Notes: generated by a model not told the origin, from the sequence alone. Counted from the first letter of the stretch, positions 1 through 12,707 are shown. The stretch is DNA of 64,000 bases from Boletus sp. NGJ (GCA_019096195.1 JAGTXK010000072.1:186001-250000), one strand, 5' to 3'. Made by a program: numbers and translations.

Positions 1-440
1 TACACAGGTCCTGGCTCAACAGATGAGGTAGGGAGTCTTAGTCCATACTATGCCAACCCTACAATGACCAGAGTGGCCAAGGCAATGAGTTGTTAGAGCA
101 GAATACAAATGGATTAGACTGGGGAATCCAGTCATCAAAGTGCTACTTTATGAATGGCGCACAGACCAAGCTGTGCATGTAATAAATTACTATGTATAGT
201 AAGGCAGATATTAAATGGGCTGTGTGAGAAGAGCAGAAATTAAAGAGTTGTGGATTACATGAGGTATGATGTCATCTAATGTCATAGGTTCTAGACCATA
301 TCATGTGATTATTTCCATGGTCACATGCACAGTCATGTGACTTGGTAAGAAAATAGTTTGAGTCGTCTTCATGCTTCCTCCTCACCTTGGGAATTATTCT
401 CATCCACTCACATACTGTATGTTCATTGATTTAAGCCACT
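1..440. other. Unassigned left-edge sequence
   Basis: I see no open reading frame, splice pattern or repeat here that I can assign. It is AT-rich like the mobile-element DNA to its right, and it may belong to the same old DNA-transposon copy as the coding remnant that follows. Nothing host-like is visible. Confidence 0.3.
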
Positions 441-850
441 GACGCTGAACTGGTAACACATGTGCAGATATACCACATTGCACAGTGCCCTCAATTTCCA
501 AAGAGGACAGTGCAGTCCCTCGTTCAGTTTCTGAGTGTGATAGGATTTGTAGATGTATTACAAGCATTCATTATAGACCTTACCCCTGGACAACAAACAA
601 CCTTTCAACCTATTATCCACAATCATATTGACTGTTTCAGCAATATTTAGATTCCCCTTCAGGCACTCATCCATCCATCTGGCAATGAGATGGCAAGAAT
701 TTGCTGTCATCTAGAATATGCAAATGGCCCTTGCAAACCTTCTATGCCTGCACACTATGACACTGTCCTGGTGCAAGCGGATGTGGCAGCTCACAAGACA
801 GGTGGGCTCATGGTGAGTTAATTGTTTGTGAAAAGTTTGAAAATATTTAA
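441..850 (+). pseudogene. Probable Plavaka-like DNA transposase C-terminal remnant
   Basis: A plus-strand frame with one internal stop (after ...DCFSNI, near 648) runs through the start QIYHIAQCPQFPKRTVQSL, the stretch LQAFIIDLTPGQ and, near 760, HYDTVLVQAD. From memory, this order (a short 'sequential hydrophobic, FxxxLTPG, ...HDRFDxF, ...YDTVLV' series) resembles the C-terminal part of the large transposases of basidiomycete Plavaka (CACTA-like) elements. No terminal inverted repeat or catalytic segment is present. The copy appears to be cut off by the Gypsy element that starts about 857. The family call is from recall only. The decayed coding nature is clearer than the name. Confidence 0.35.
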
Positions 851-3800
851 TATCATAACAGACCCACCCAGGTGACCAGATTTTCCAGGTCGTCTCTGCT
901 CTTGAAACGCGACCCCATTGGCAGATCCTATCCCTCTGCCGGCATTTCAACCAGTTCCCATCAGAGTGGGTTCCCCAGATTCACTCTTTTCCAATTGAAG
1001 TGGAAGATCTAGTCCAGATCCCAACCCAGGAAATCCCTGGCCAGATGAAGACTCAGACAATGAAGAAGACATGGTTGAAATCAAAGCTGCCTTGTCTGAG
1101 GAGTTCTCCAGCGAGACCAACGATGCCAAGAGATGGCTCATGGCAATGGAAGGGTACTTCCATTTAGGAGGCCCAGATAAATTCTCAGAGAAAGCCAAGC
1201 AGCTTATTCTACTGAACAGAATGTCCAAGAGAAGAGGAAAAGCATTTGCAGAAGCCTGGTTGACCAGGCTACTCGATGACACCATACTGGTTGCAGACAA
1301 ATTCTATAATGAAATCAAGAAAGCCTTCGCCTTCGCCTTCACCCCCCACAACACCAGCAACCTACCCATGGCAGAACTCAGATTCCTCTAACAAGACAAA
1401 AGGGATTCAAAGGGATTCAACAAGTTCATTTCCCAGTTCTTCTTGCTGGTAGTCTGCTCTGAGTTACAAGAATTCTGTTCCATCCTGTAATTCTTCCTCA
1501 GAGGAATCAATCTGAATATTGCCTGGCAACTATTCAACAGCGAGATCTTCCAAAAGGCTAAGAAAATGGAAGAGGTCTATGAAGTAGCTGCCAACATCCA
1601 TGGGGCATGACAATGGATCGAAGGATTACAGAAAGGACCCTTCACGTCCTTTGGAAGAGGAAGAGGAAATCACCACGATCCAAATGCCATGGATGTAGAC
1701 CGAATCACCCTGTTTTCTATTGAATGCACTAAGTGGATGAGAGAGCACAGATGCTTCATCTGCAACAAAATTGGGTGCAGTACCAGGAAACATCCTGAGT
1801 ATAGGCTGATTAGGAGAAAGGAGTATAGAAAACCTCAAGAAATGCACACCTGGGTTGTCACCACTAGAGAAACACCACAAGACCCCCTTGACACGTATCT
1901 GGCAGAGATCTCCAAGAACAATGGACAAGACAAAGTTCTCAGAATGCTCCAAACAGCCTTTGACATGGGGCTTGACAAGTGAGACCTCACTCTGGAATGA
2001 GCGGAGGAAGATGCCACAATAGAATGGGAAGAGAACATTAATGCTCTTGCTCTCAGACCCACTATGCAAATCTCCACTATTTCTCCCAATGATGAAACAT
2101 CTTTTTAGGTGGAGGAGAAGTACCAATATCACCCTCCTCCTATATGATTGCCCCTGTATTTATGTCTGAATTGAAGAGTAATTCTATTCCCATTCCTCTC
2201 TCGATCTGGAAACAGGATGGCAAAATCGTTGGAACAAATGCCCTAATTGACAGTGGAGCAACTAGATGCTTCATTTCCCAACAAGCAGTGGAAAAGATAA
2301 GATTACCCACATGGAAGCTGGACACCCCAGTCCAAGCTTGGAATGTCGATGGAATCCAAAATCAGTCAGGGACCATCAAGGAGAAGACCAACATTGTGTT
2401 GGACTATGGAGGCATATGAGAATGGCAGGACCTCTATGTCCTCAATTGTGGCAAAGACAAAGTCATTTTAGGACTTCCATGACTTAGGGCAGTGAACCCT
2501 GATATCAACTGGATGGAAGGATGGGTAACCATAGTGCCATCTTTCTACCAATGAACTGAAGGAGATCCACCAGGAACACTGGAACAGTGATATCTGCTAT
2601 GGTATCTGGAACACGATGAGAAAAAGTACATACAAGACAGACTCTGCGAGACTTTTCGTCGTTGGACGCCCTTACAATGGGCCAAGTTTTTCAATGCGCA
2701 TGGGGATGTACCAGAGTTCATTATCAAGAGAATGACTCTGTCTACTGAGATCGCCCAACAGGTGCCAAAGGCCAAGATTGCATTACCAAATGCATTCAAA
2801 GAATATGCGGACATCTTCACGGAGAAGACTATCATCAAGCTACCTCCCTCCTAACCCTATGATCATGCCATCAAGCTTAAAGACTTGTTTGTCCCAAAAC
2901 GAGCCAAGGCATATCCTCTAAATCCACTGGAACAACAGGCATGCAAGGAATTCATCAGTGAACATCTCAAAATGGGGAAGATATCTCCATCAAAATCTCC
3001 CCAAGCAGCCCCTTTCTTCTTCATACAGAAGAAAGATGGAAAGCTCCACCCCTGCCAAGACTATCAATACCTGAACAGCCACACAATCAAGAATGCCTAT
3101 CCTCTCCTCTTAATTTCTGATCTACTAGATAAATTAAGGAGGTTGTCGATCTTTACCAAATTTGACGTACAATGGGGCTACAACAATGTGCTAATCAAAC
3201 CAGAAGATTGATGGAAGGCAGCTTTCCTCACCCCATTTGGACTCTTTGAACCAAATGTGATGTTCTTTGGAATGTGCAATTCCCTAGCAACGTTCCAGGC
3301 CTTTATGGATGATCTCTTCAGAGATTATATTGTCGAGGGATGGTTGGTGATTTATATGGACGATCTGTTGATACACTCTTCAGATCAGATAACCCACAAC
3401 AAAAGGACACAGAAGGTCCTAGAATGCTTCTGACAGCATGAAATGTACCTCAAACTGAAGAAGTGCACCTTCTCAGCTGAAGAAGTCAAATATCTCAGAA
3501 TGATTGTAGAGAAGGACAGTGTCCAAATGGACCCAGTCAAGCTCAATGCCATCAAACAATGGACCCCCCCAGTGAATGTAAAGGATGTCCAGTCTTTCAT
3601 CAGGTTCTGCAACTTTTACTAGAAATTTATCCCCTTATTCTCTGATATTGCATGTCCACTGTTGGACCTCACAAAACAACAGATGCAATGGTCATGGGGA
3701 GCATCTCAAGGAAAGTCATTTAGAACCCTCCAAGCTGCATTCACAAAGAAACCCATCCTCACCTTCCCCAATACCTCAAAACTCTTTATCTTCATGACTG

Positions 3801-5334
3801 ACACTTCCCTCACTGTGTCCAGAGCAGCACTCATGTAGAACAATGACAATGGAGACATGCAACCATGTGGTTATCTCTCCCAGGCTTTCTCTCCCACTGA
3901 AAGAAATTATGACATATATAAGAGGGAATTATTGGCTGTCATACGAGGCTTGAAAGAATGGCAGCAATACCTTTGAGGATCACCCCACCCTGTGACGGTA
4001 TTAATCAATCACAAAAATCTGACATTCTTCAAAGAACCTAGACAATTATCCTGACGACAAGCATGGTGGCTTTTGTTCCTCCAAGACTATGACATGGTCT
4101 ACCACACTCTATCCAGAATAAAAATGGCCCCCACTGATGCCCTCTTCTGTTGAGATGAAGTGGATACTTCCAAAGACAATGAGGACCTTCAACTCCTTCC
4201 ATCTGAGGCCTTTGATCATCAAGTGTGGATGATCAACCTAGCATTGGCCAAGAAAATTAGAGAATCCTCCCCATCAGATCCCCTAGTTCTCTCTGCCCTA
4301 GAATGCATGGAGAAGGAAGAACCCCTCTTCAAACAATCAAATGTGGAAGATTGGACCTTTGACAATGGCAATCTATACTTTAAAAAATGAATGTATATTC
4401 CTGGACCAGCCCAGCAGGAATTAGTGTCCTCTGTCCATTCCTCTTTCGAAGGCGGACATAGAGGACACCTCTAAACCTCCGCCCTTCTGGCCAAAGACTA
4501 CTAGTGGCCTGGGCTCACTACATTCATCCACAAATATGTCGCCAGCTGTGCTATCTGTCAAAGTAACAAGGTCCAGACACACCCAACAGTTCCCCCGGTC
4601 AATCCATTAGCCTTCAAAAAACACCATCCGTTTCAAAATCTTTTGGTGGATTTAATCACCAACCTGCTCCTGATGGGGGGCTTCAATTCAGTCATGGTCG
4701 TGGTCAACCATGGTCTTAGTAAGGGGGTAATTCTTGCCCCTTGTACAAAAATGGTGGACGTGGCTGGTATAGCCCATCTTTTCTTTGGAAAGGTCTTCCT
4801 ATGGTATGGTTTACACAACAAACTGGTCTCAGATGGTGGCCCACAATTTGCATCTGCCTTTGCTTGGGAGCTTGCATGACTCTTGAGCTATGACATCACC
4901 CTCTCCACAGCCTATCACCCACAAACAGATGGCGAAATAGAATGGTATAATCAAGAACTAGAAACCTACCTACAGATATTCTGCAACGGCCAACCACAGA
5001 GGTGGTTGGAACTACTACCAATGGCAGAGTTTGCTCATAACCCTGCAGCTCATTCAGTCACCAGAAAGTCACCCTTCTCTCTGATCCTCGGATATAAACC
5101 AAGAGCATATCCCCCTATCAGGAAAACTTTCCTACCAGCCCTAGAGGAAAGACTCTCATTCCTAGAGGAAGCAAGATAAGAAGCAGAAGCAGTCCACAAA
5201 CTTGCACAAATACAAATGAAGGAGAGAGTTCACTCTTGCTTCAAACCATGGAAGCTTGGAGACAAGGTATGGCTAGATGCCAAGAACCTAAAACTCCAAG
5301 TCCCATCCCAGAAACTGTTCCCAAAATGTACCAG

Positions 5335-5998
5335 TGTTACGACTACCCTGGGTAAGGATAGGCGTTAACTTGGATAGTCGAGTAGCGACGGGCTACCGGG
5401 GGTCAAAGGAGGTAGCTTAACAAGCTACGAGACGGAGAGTCCCTTGGTGGATCAAGGGGTTCAACAATGAAGAGTCTTCCTTGTCGTAGGGTCAAGAGTT
5501 CAACAACGAAGGGTCTTTCTCGTCGTAGGGTCAAGGGTTCGACGACAAAGGGTCTATCTTGTCGTAGGGTCAAGGGTTCGATGACAAAGGGTCTTCCTTG
5601 TCGTAGTCGAGGGTTCACTCAGGGAGTGAAATCGAGACGTGGAAGAAGTGTTCACTCAAAGTAGAACAATGACTTGTAGAGGTCCGGAGGAACGATGATG
5701 AAAGTTCACCAAGTAGGTGTAAATTGCAGGATCAACTACAAGGGCAGGGTTTATATACATACTGAAGTGTGGGAAAAGGATGAGTAAGCTGCAGCACCGG
5801 AGAGATCCTATGGAGTGGGAAATAGAAGGGATCTTCTGTATGAAGTCAGTGTAGAAGTACAAGTGGTGTAGGGGGTGCAAGGATGAGCCTTGGCTACATG
5901 GAGCCCCACAGTGTAGCAAATGGTCCAAGGGAGGTTAGGAGGACGAGGTAAGAGCGAGGATGACTAGCAGGAAGAAAGAAAAGAAGAGAATCGTAACA
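5335..5998 (-). repeat. 3' LTR of nested Gypsy copy 2
   Basis: 664 bp, TGTTAC...GTAACA on the plus strand. It contains four copies of a 39-bp unit (about 5,465-5,620) where the partner LTR has three, which accounts for the length difference. A TATATAAA box in element orientation lies about 5,748-5,758. It is about 3-4 percent different from its partner outside the 39-bp array. Confidence 0.92.
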
Positions 5999-6036
5999 TT
6001 ACCCCCCTGTTATACGCGAAGTACCACTGAGCAACC

Positions 6037-7197
6037 TTAGTCCAAACCACAGTAGGACCCACAAGGGGATCTGGTCATGTTACTCATAGCGGCGCTGTCA
6101 AAGACGTCCGGTTCATCATAAGGGTCTGTTGGTGCGGTAGGACGGTTGTGGTGTGTAACCTCCGTGGTAAGACGATGGAGGAAGGAGCAGTGACGAGTGA
6201 GATGAGCACCGCGGATGGGTGGTGGAGGAGGTACACATTGAATTGAATGAGGTGAGGAGGACGTTTGGCCAGACGATGACGACGAGGTGGATGGGGTCTG
6301 CGGGTTCAGATGATGCTGTAGGGGACAGCGTGCTTGTGTGTGACCGGGTTTCCAACGCAAGCATTGGGGGCATTGATAGACGGGGCAGCGGACGCGTAAA
6401 TGACCTAGACGGTGACATTGATAGCAGGCCTCGGAGTAACGAGGGTGAGAGGGTCCTAAGGGGACCGCTCCATCATGACCTGTCCAGTAAGCTTCTTCAC
6501 GGTGGACGACCGCGAGTTCCTCGTCACCTAGAGGGGACGACGAGGCTGATGGTGTGGAGGGTGCGGGAAGCATTGCTGTGATGGGACGGTTGGCTAAGTC
6601 CCTCATGTATCTGTCAAGGTCATCTAGGAGCTCGACGGCTCTGAGCTGATGGAGGGCGTTAAGGAGCGCTGCTTTGAGTTCACTGGAAATGCCCCAGAGG
6701 CGAAGCTGGGTTAAGGAGAGGTGGGTGTTGGCAGTGTTGCGGTTGGTGATGGACTTGAGGTTGGCCGCTTGTAGGTATGCTTTGTAGAGGGAGTATAGGG
6801 GGGAGGCGTAGTCCAAGTGGGCCCTGAGTCCTAGTGCCATTTGTGGGTCCTCAAGGTTCTCTGTGAGGTGGGTGACCTTGGCTAGGTCCGGGAAGTCATT
6901 GCATAGGCGTGTGGTGTAGATGGGGATGTCTACTGACATGATCGGTGTGGGGGTAGAGGCTAGCAAGACCAGTGTCGGTGAGTAAGGAAGGCAATGTTTG
7001 CCGCGGGGAGAAGGTAACAGAAGAGAATTAGGACAAGAGTAGTCGTCAAGAGGGGAGCTAGAACACGAGAGTGACGAAGGAGAGGAGAGAGTAGGAGATA
7101 TAGTACGGCTACCAGGTATCATAGAAAGAACAAATGAGGAGGTGGACATGGCGGCATTGGGGAAGGTCATTGTGTTAGTGACGAGGGGAATGGTCAT
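6037..7197 (-). CDS. Extra 3' ORF of the nested Gypsy element, double zinc knuckle
   Basis: An open frame of 386 codons lies downstream of the chromodomain and before the polypurine tract, outside the standard gag-pol set. The N-terminal third is Ser/Pro-rich. A middle part of about 110 residues is Leu/Ala-rich and probably helical. The C-terminal part is Pro/Ser-rich and holds two knuckles in tandem: CYQCHRLGHLRVRC (CX2CX4HX4C) and CPQCLRWKPGHTQARC (CX2CX6HX4C). The start codon overlaps the stop of the chromodomain frame as ATGA, which suggests coupled termination and reinitiation. Zinc knuckles bind single-stranded nucleic acid in Gag nucleocapsids, so a second Gag-like or RNA-chaperone role is a reasonable inference. 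I do not recognise the protein as a named family. Confidence 0.75.
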   Translation of the reverse strand: MTIPLVTNTMTFPNAAMSTSSFVLSMIPGSRTISPTLSSPSSLSCSSSPLDDYSCPNSLLLPSPRGKHCLPYSPTLVLLASTPTPIMSVDIPIYTTRLCNDFPDLAKVTHLTENLEDPQMALGLRAHLDYASPLYSLYKAYLQAANLKSITNRNTANTHLSLTQLRLWGISSELKAALLNALHQLRAVELLDDLDRYMRDLANRPITAMLPAPSTPSASSSPLGDEELAVVHREEAYWTGHDGAVPLGPSHPRYSEACYQCHRLGHLRVRCPVYQCPQCLRWKPGHTQARCPLQHHLNPQTPSTSSSSSGQTSSSPHSIQCVPPPPPIRGAHLTRHCSFLHRLTTEVTHHNRPTAPTDPYDEPDVFDSAAMSNMTRSPCGSYCGLD

Positions 7198-10100
7198 GGT
7201 ACGAGTTTGAGCAAGGTGATGGAGGGGAATATCCTGGGGTGATGTTTCTTATAGTCAAGCAGAGTGGAGTTGGCATGTTTCAAATCCCATTCGGGGACCC
7301 ATGAGTCTTCTTCTGTGGAGTACCCTTTCCATCGGATCAGGAAGGAACAGCAAGACGGGGAGCCGCAATGTTGTAGGACTTTGTTGATTTCATATTCCTC
7401 TTCACCGGCTATCAAGTCAGGTGGTGGTTTTATGAAATGTTTGCTGTAAGTGGCATTCTCGTGACATGGAGAGAGGAGCGAGGCATGGAAGACCGGGTGG
7501 ATCTTCTATGTGGTTGGGAGGCGGAGTTTGTAGACGATGGGAGATAGGACATGCATGATGGTAAATGGACCTTCTCGCTTCGGTGCGAACTTCAGGTCAG
7601 CAATGGAGCGTTTCAGATTTCTTGCTTCTAGCCAGACCTTGTCGCCTTTCTTGAATGGGGTGAAGTGACAGTGGATGCGAGAGGCCATGACCTGTTGTGC
7701 AAGTTCATGCACTGCTAGGGCTTCATCCTTGATGGCAGAGAGTTTCTGGATGTGTTCCTTCAGAGCGGGAATTGTGGAGTCAGGGACAACCGATGGGAGG
7801 GCACGGAGTTCATATCCCATGAGGAGGAAGAATGGGGATTGCCCGGTGACGGAGTGGGGTCGGTGGTTGTGGGTGAATTCGGTGTGGGAGATCTTCTCAG
7901 CCCAAGTAGTGGGTTCATTGCCGCAGAAGATCCGGAGGTAGGTTTCGATCTCCTGATTGACCCGTTCCGTTTCTCCATCGGATTGGGGGTGGTAAGCAGT
8001 GGAGAGGGAAAGGTCATATTTCAGGAGTTTTCCAAGTTCTTTGGCAAAGGCTGAGGCGAATTGGGGTCCTTGGTCGGAGATAATCTTGTTGTAGAGGCCA
8101 AAGCGGAGGTATACTTTGTGGAAGAAAAGGGTTGCGATCCCTTCCGCAGTCACTGATTTCTTCATAGGGCAAAGGATTACCCCCTTTGTAAGCCCATGGT
8201 TGACCACGACCAACAGGGAATCAAAGCCAGAAGATGGGGGCAAGTCGGTGATGAGGTCACAGGATACCTGGCGGAAGGGAAGTGAGGTGGTGGAGCAGAT
8301 GGGGTTCAAGGGGGGGATGGTGGGGTGAGTGTTCGCCTTGTTCTGCTGGCATGAAGGGCAGCCAGACACGTAAGCACGGACATAGGAGGCAAGGCCAGGC
8401 CACCAGAAGTCGGCAGAGACGAGCTGTTGGGTTTTCTGGTAGCCGGGGTGGCCGGCTGACTCATGGTCGTGGCAGCATTGGAGAACCGAGCGTCGGAGGG
8501 AATCGTCTGGGGGAACGTAAATGCGGTTGCAATAGAATAGAAGGCTGTCTAAGTACAACCAATCAGAGAGGCGGGTGCGGAGGTATCCGTTGCTTGGAGG
8601 TGTTGGAGGACGAGGGGGTTGGACAGGGAGGACCGCTGGATGAGGGAGGCTAATGAGGTGTCAATTAGATTGACAAACATGGAAGGGGGGAGGAGGGTGA
8701 CACCCTCGTTGTCGGCATCAGTCGACGGGATGAGGTTGGGATGACGAGAAAGGGCATCTGGGCCAGCGAGGAGGCGGCCGGGGACATGGATGATTTTGAG
8801 ATCAAAATCGGCGAGGTCAAGGAGCCAGTGGGCTTGCCGGCGATTGAGGTTCTGAGGGGACTTAAAGTACAATAGGTTCTTGTGATCGGTAAAAACCTGT
8901 ATGGGGAAGGGGGAGCCATATAGGTAGTGGCGCCATAATTTCAGTGCGTGGATGACGGCAAGGAGTTCGCGGTCATAAATGTCATAGTTCCACTCAGCGG
9001 GGGAGAAGGACTGCAAGAGGTACAAACAGAGGTGCCAGTCACCGTTGGTGTCAGTTTGTAGAAGGATGGCGCCTGTGGCGTACTTCAAGGTGTCCATGGC
9101 AATGGTGAAGGGGGCGGAGAAGTCCAGCAGATGGAGGACTGGTTTTGCCAGGAAGAGACATTTAAGGTGGTCGAACGTGTCCTGGCATTCGTTCAACCAA
9201 GCCCAGGGTCGGTTGAGCTTCGTGAGGTCAATGAGGGGGCAGGCGATTGTGGAGCAGTCTGGGATGAATCGATGGTGGAAGTTGGCGAAGCCAAGGAATG
9301 ATCGAACTCCGGTAACTTTGGTGGGGGCAGGCCACTTGGCAATCCTGTCAAGCTTGACGGGGTCCATAGCCAACTGGTTGGGGCGGACAATCATCCCAAG
9401 GTATTCCACCTCATCGGTAATGAAGGTACACTTCTCGAGCTTGAGGTGGAGGTCAAGCTCGGTCATGTGCTGGAGGACGTGTTTGGTTCATTCGGTGTGC
9501 AGGGTATCGTCTGGGGAGAAGATGAGGAGGTTGTCCATATAAATGATGAGCCATCCTTCAGCGATCATGTCTTTGAAGGAATCATTCATGAATCATTGGA
9601 AAGTCGTGGGGGAGTTGCACAGGCCAAAGAACATGATGGTGGGTTCATAGAGGCCTCGGTGCGTGATGAAAGCGGCTTTCCACTGGTGACCATCTTTGAT
9701 GTGTACATTGTTATACCCCCAGCGGACGTCGAACTTAGTGAAGGTTGTCACCCCCTTGAGCTTGTCAATGAGATTAGAGACTAAGGGGAGAGGGTAGGCG
9801 TCGTGAACAGTGTGTTCGTTGATGTATCGGTAGTCTTGGCATGGGCGGAGGTCACCGTTCTTTTTCTTGACAAAGAAGAAAGGGGAAGCTTGGGGAGAGG
9901 TCGACGGGCGGATTTTTCCTGTTTTAAGGTGTTCGTCAAGAAAGTCTTCAGTCACTTTCTGCTCATGGGGGGAGAGAGGGTATACCTTCCCGATCTTTGG
10001 GACAAAAGTTTCCTTGATGTTGATTTCATGGTCATATGGGTGTGATGGGGGAACATGGTCAGTGGCCTCCTTTGAGAAGACGGAGGCGTAGTCAGCATAT

Positions 10101-12082
10101 GCTGCAAGGAGGGTTGGCTTCAGTTTTGCCTTCTCGGCAGCTTCTGTGAGTTCGGTGGCGACCATGATTTTGGTGACGACGGAGGAGGCGATGTATTTGT
10201 ATGCTCCTCGGATGATCTGGTGCAAGACACGGTTCCAGTTCGCATTTCATAGGTACTCTCACTCTTCAGTTTCCTTCTGGAGGAAGCTGCGGAGGTGGTG
10301 ACAGGTCTGAAGGTTTATGTTGATGTGGCCTGGTCGGGACGAGGGTTCATCTGCTTCCATGGGGGTGGGTTTGGTTCTCATGTGGTATAGGTCGGCGGAC
10401 TGGTCAAGGGTTTCATCAAGGGTGAGGGTGTTAGCCGCCTAGTCGATGGTTGGGTTACAAGAGTGGAGCCAAGGTTGGCCCAGGATGATGTTTTCTTGTC
10501 CGCAGGAGATGACATGGAGGGTCATCCTCATAAAGACGCCCTTGATGTTAACGAAGAGGTCACAGGTGAATTTGATGTCTCCGTTCTTGTTGAACGAGGT
10601 GTCTGCGTTTCGAACACAGATGGGGGTGTGGAGTCATGTGGTCAGGAGTTTATGTTTTCGCATGAACTGATAGTCAATGCAGGAGATTTCTGCACCACTG
10701 TCCATGAGGGCACTGATATTGACGGCTTTCTTAGCATGTGCAGGGATGAGGAGTTGAATAGAGATACAAATGCCTTTCAATTTCAACTCTACTGTTACAG
10801 CGGCACAACTAAGAGAAGGGGAAACATGCGTTGAAGGTGTTCCCCATTTCAAAAAACCCAAAGAGACTTGTCCGACAGTCTCTCCGTCAGAGTCTCCCTC
10901 TTCTTGTTCGACAACCCTGACTTTCTTGGCAGGGGAAGTCTTCACCTTCTTGGTGGGAGAGGTGAAGGTGGTATATGCGGTGGTGATGTGACCCGGTTGG
11001 TGACAGCGGAAGCAAAGCTTTTGGTCGAAGCAATGTTTCTGTTCTTCAGGGGTCAACTTGGGGATGGAGATGGCATCGACGTCCATGGTGTCAGGGTCTC
11101 GGGGTTTGGAGGAGATGGGCAAGGAGAAGGAGTGGTAGGTGTGTGCGGACAGTTTGTTACTCCTTTTGGTGATTTCGTCGGCTCTTTCCCATTGTGTTTG
11201 GAAATGGATGGCATGGGAGTACCACTCTTCGATGGTGGTGGGTACTGTGTCCATGGACATGATCCGTCACATAAGCCCAGATGGGATTCCGGCGGAGTAG
11301 TACCCGATGAGGACATTCGGGTCAACAATCTTAGCGAGGGAAGTGTTGTTCTGGAATTCCGACGTGTATTGTGTGAGGGGAGGAGAGTACGAGTTGTCTC
11401 ACTTCTTAACCATTCACTTGGTGGACAGCCAGGCAATGGCATTACCAGTGGTATCTTGGTGTTTGAATGCCTTTTCAAAGGCGGTGATGAAGTCGGCGAA
11501 TGACCCGAGCGTGATGGTGACACCATTGATGGCGTTCTGTTGATAGGTGGTAGCCCAGGTGAGGGCTGGTCCTTTGTTCATATAGGACAGGGCGAAGGTG
11601 ATTTGTTTGGCATCGGTGTCGTAGACTTTGGCGTTGACATGGAGGTAGAACTGAACGGTGTTCAACCAAGGTACCGAGGTGTCAAAGGAGCCATCATAGG
11701 CTTCAGGGGTACCGATATGGAGTTCGGTGGGTCGAGCTGCCGAAGACATGGGTGACGGGGGAGGGGGTGGTGCAGAGAATGAGGGTACTGCCGTCAACGG
11801 TGTTGGAGACAGTGGTATGGGGGTCCTTGGTAGACATAGGTGACCTGAGAGTTGGTGAGATAAGTCAAGGGCCGTGTCTTGTTGTTGTTGGGACGGGAGG
11901 TCAAGGTTGAGGTCAGTATCTGATGATCCCTCTTCGTGGTCAGAAGAGTTGTCGTCAGTGGGTGGTGTCTCGGCACATGCACGAGGGTCCCACCACACAG
12001 GGTTCAGGGTAGGACGTTGGCAAGCAATGGTGGGTGGAGGACTATAACAGTGATAGCCTCAGGTTAGAGAATTTACACCTTT

Positions 12083-12707
12083 TGTTACGACTACCCTGGG
12101 TAAGGATAGGCATTAACTTGGATAGTCGAGTAGCGACGGGCTACTGGGGGTCAAAGGAGGTAGCTTAACAAGCTACGAGACGGAGAGTCCCTTGGTGGAT
12201 CAAGGGGTTCAACGACGAAGAGTCTTCCTTGTCGTAGGGTCAAGGGTTCGACGACAAAGGGTCTACCTCGTCATAGGGTCAAGGGTTTGACGACAAAGGG
12301 TCTTCCTTGTCGTAGTCAAGGGTTCACTCAGGGAGTGAAATCGAGACATGGAAGAAGTGTTCACTCAAAGTAGAACAACGACTTGTAGAGGTCTGGAGGA
12401 ACGATGATGAAAGTTCACCAAGTAGGTGTAAATTGCAGGATCAACTACAAGGGCAGGGTTTATATACATACTGAAGCGTGGGAAAAGGATGAGTAAGCCA
12501 CAGCACTGGAGAGATCCTATGGAGTGGGAAATAGAAGGGATCTTCTGTATAAAGTCAGTGTAGAAGTACAAGTGGTGTAAGGGGTGCAAGGATGAGCCTT
12601 GGCTACATAGAGCCCCACAGTGTAGCGAATGGTCCAAGGGAGGTTAGGAGGACGAGGTAAGAGTGAGGACAACTAGCAAAAAGAAAGAAAAGAAGAGAAT
12701 CATAACA
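12083..12707 (-). repeat. 5' LTR of nested Gypsy copy 2
   Basis: 625 bp, same borders as its partner. All the differences I could find between the two LTRs are transitions, many at CpG sites. On the internal side (below 12,083) I do not see a TGG-starting tRNA primer-binding site, so the priming mode is unclear. Confidence 0.92.

Larger units (their letters stand above)
5335..12707 (-). mobile_element. Nested Ty3/Gypsy chromovirus (copy 2) with both LTRs
   Basis: A 7.4-kb element reads on the minus strand. Both LTRs run TGTTA...TAACA, and the flanking bases are ACCAG on each side (5,330-5,334 and 12,708-12,712), a 5-bp target duplication. In element order the parts are: gag (about 12.0-11.4 kb), gag C-terminal part with a CCHC knuckle and a DSG protease site (about 11.2-10.6 kb), reverse transcriptase and RNase H (about 10.2-8.6 kb), integrase with an HHCC-type head (about 8.6-7.5 kb), chromodomain (about 7.4-7.2 kb) and an extra 3' frame (7.2-6.0 kb). 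A G-run at 6,002-6,007 on the plus strand (as C) is the polypurine tract next to the 3' LTR. It has a handful of breaks, so it is not whole, but it is clearly younger and more CpG-rich than the copy it sits in. Confidence 0.93.

Noticed and set aside
5467-5664. Small basic protein with a 13-residue repeat on the plus strand
   Set aside because: It is the 39-bp LTR tandem repeat read in an open frame; it runs antisense to the element and ends without any conserved domain.
10868-11503. 211-codon plus-strand frame
   Set aside because: Antisense to the gag part of the nested Gypsy element, Gly/Val-rich shadow.
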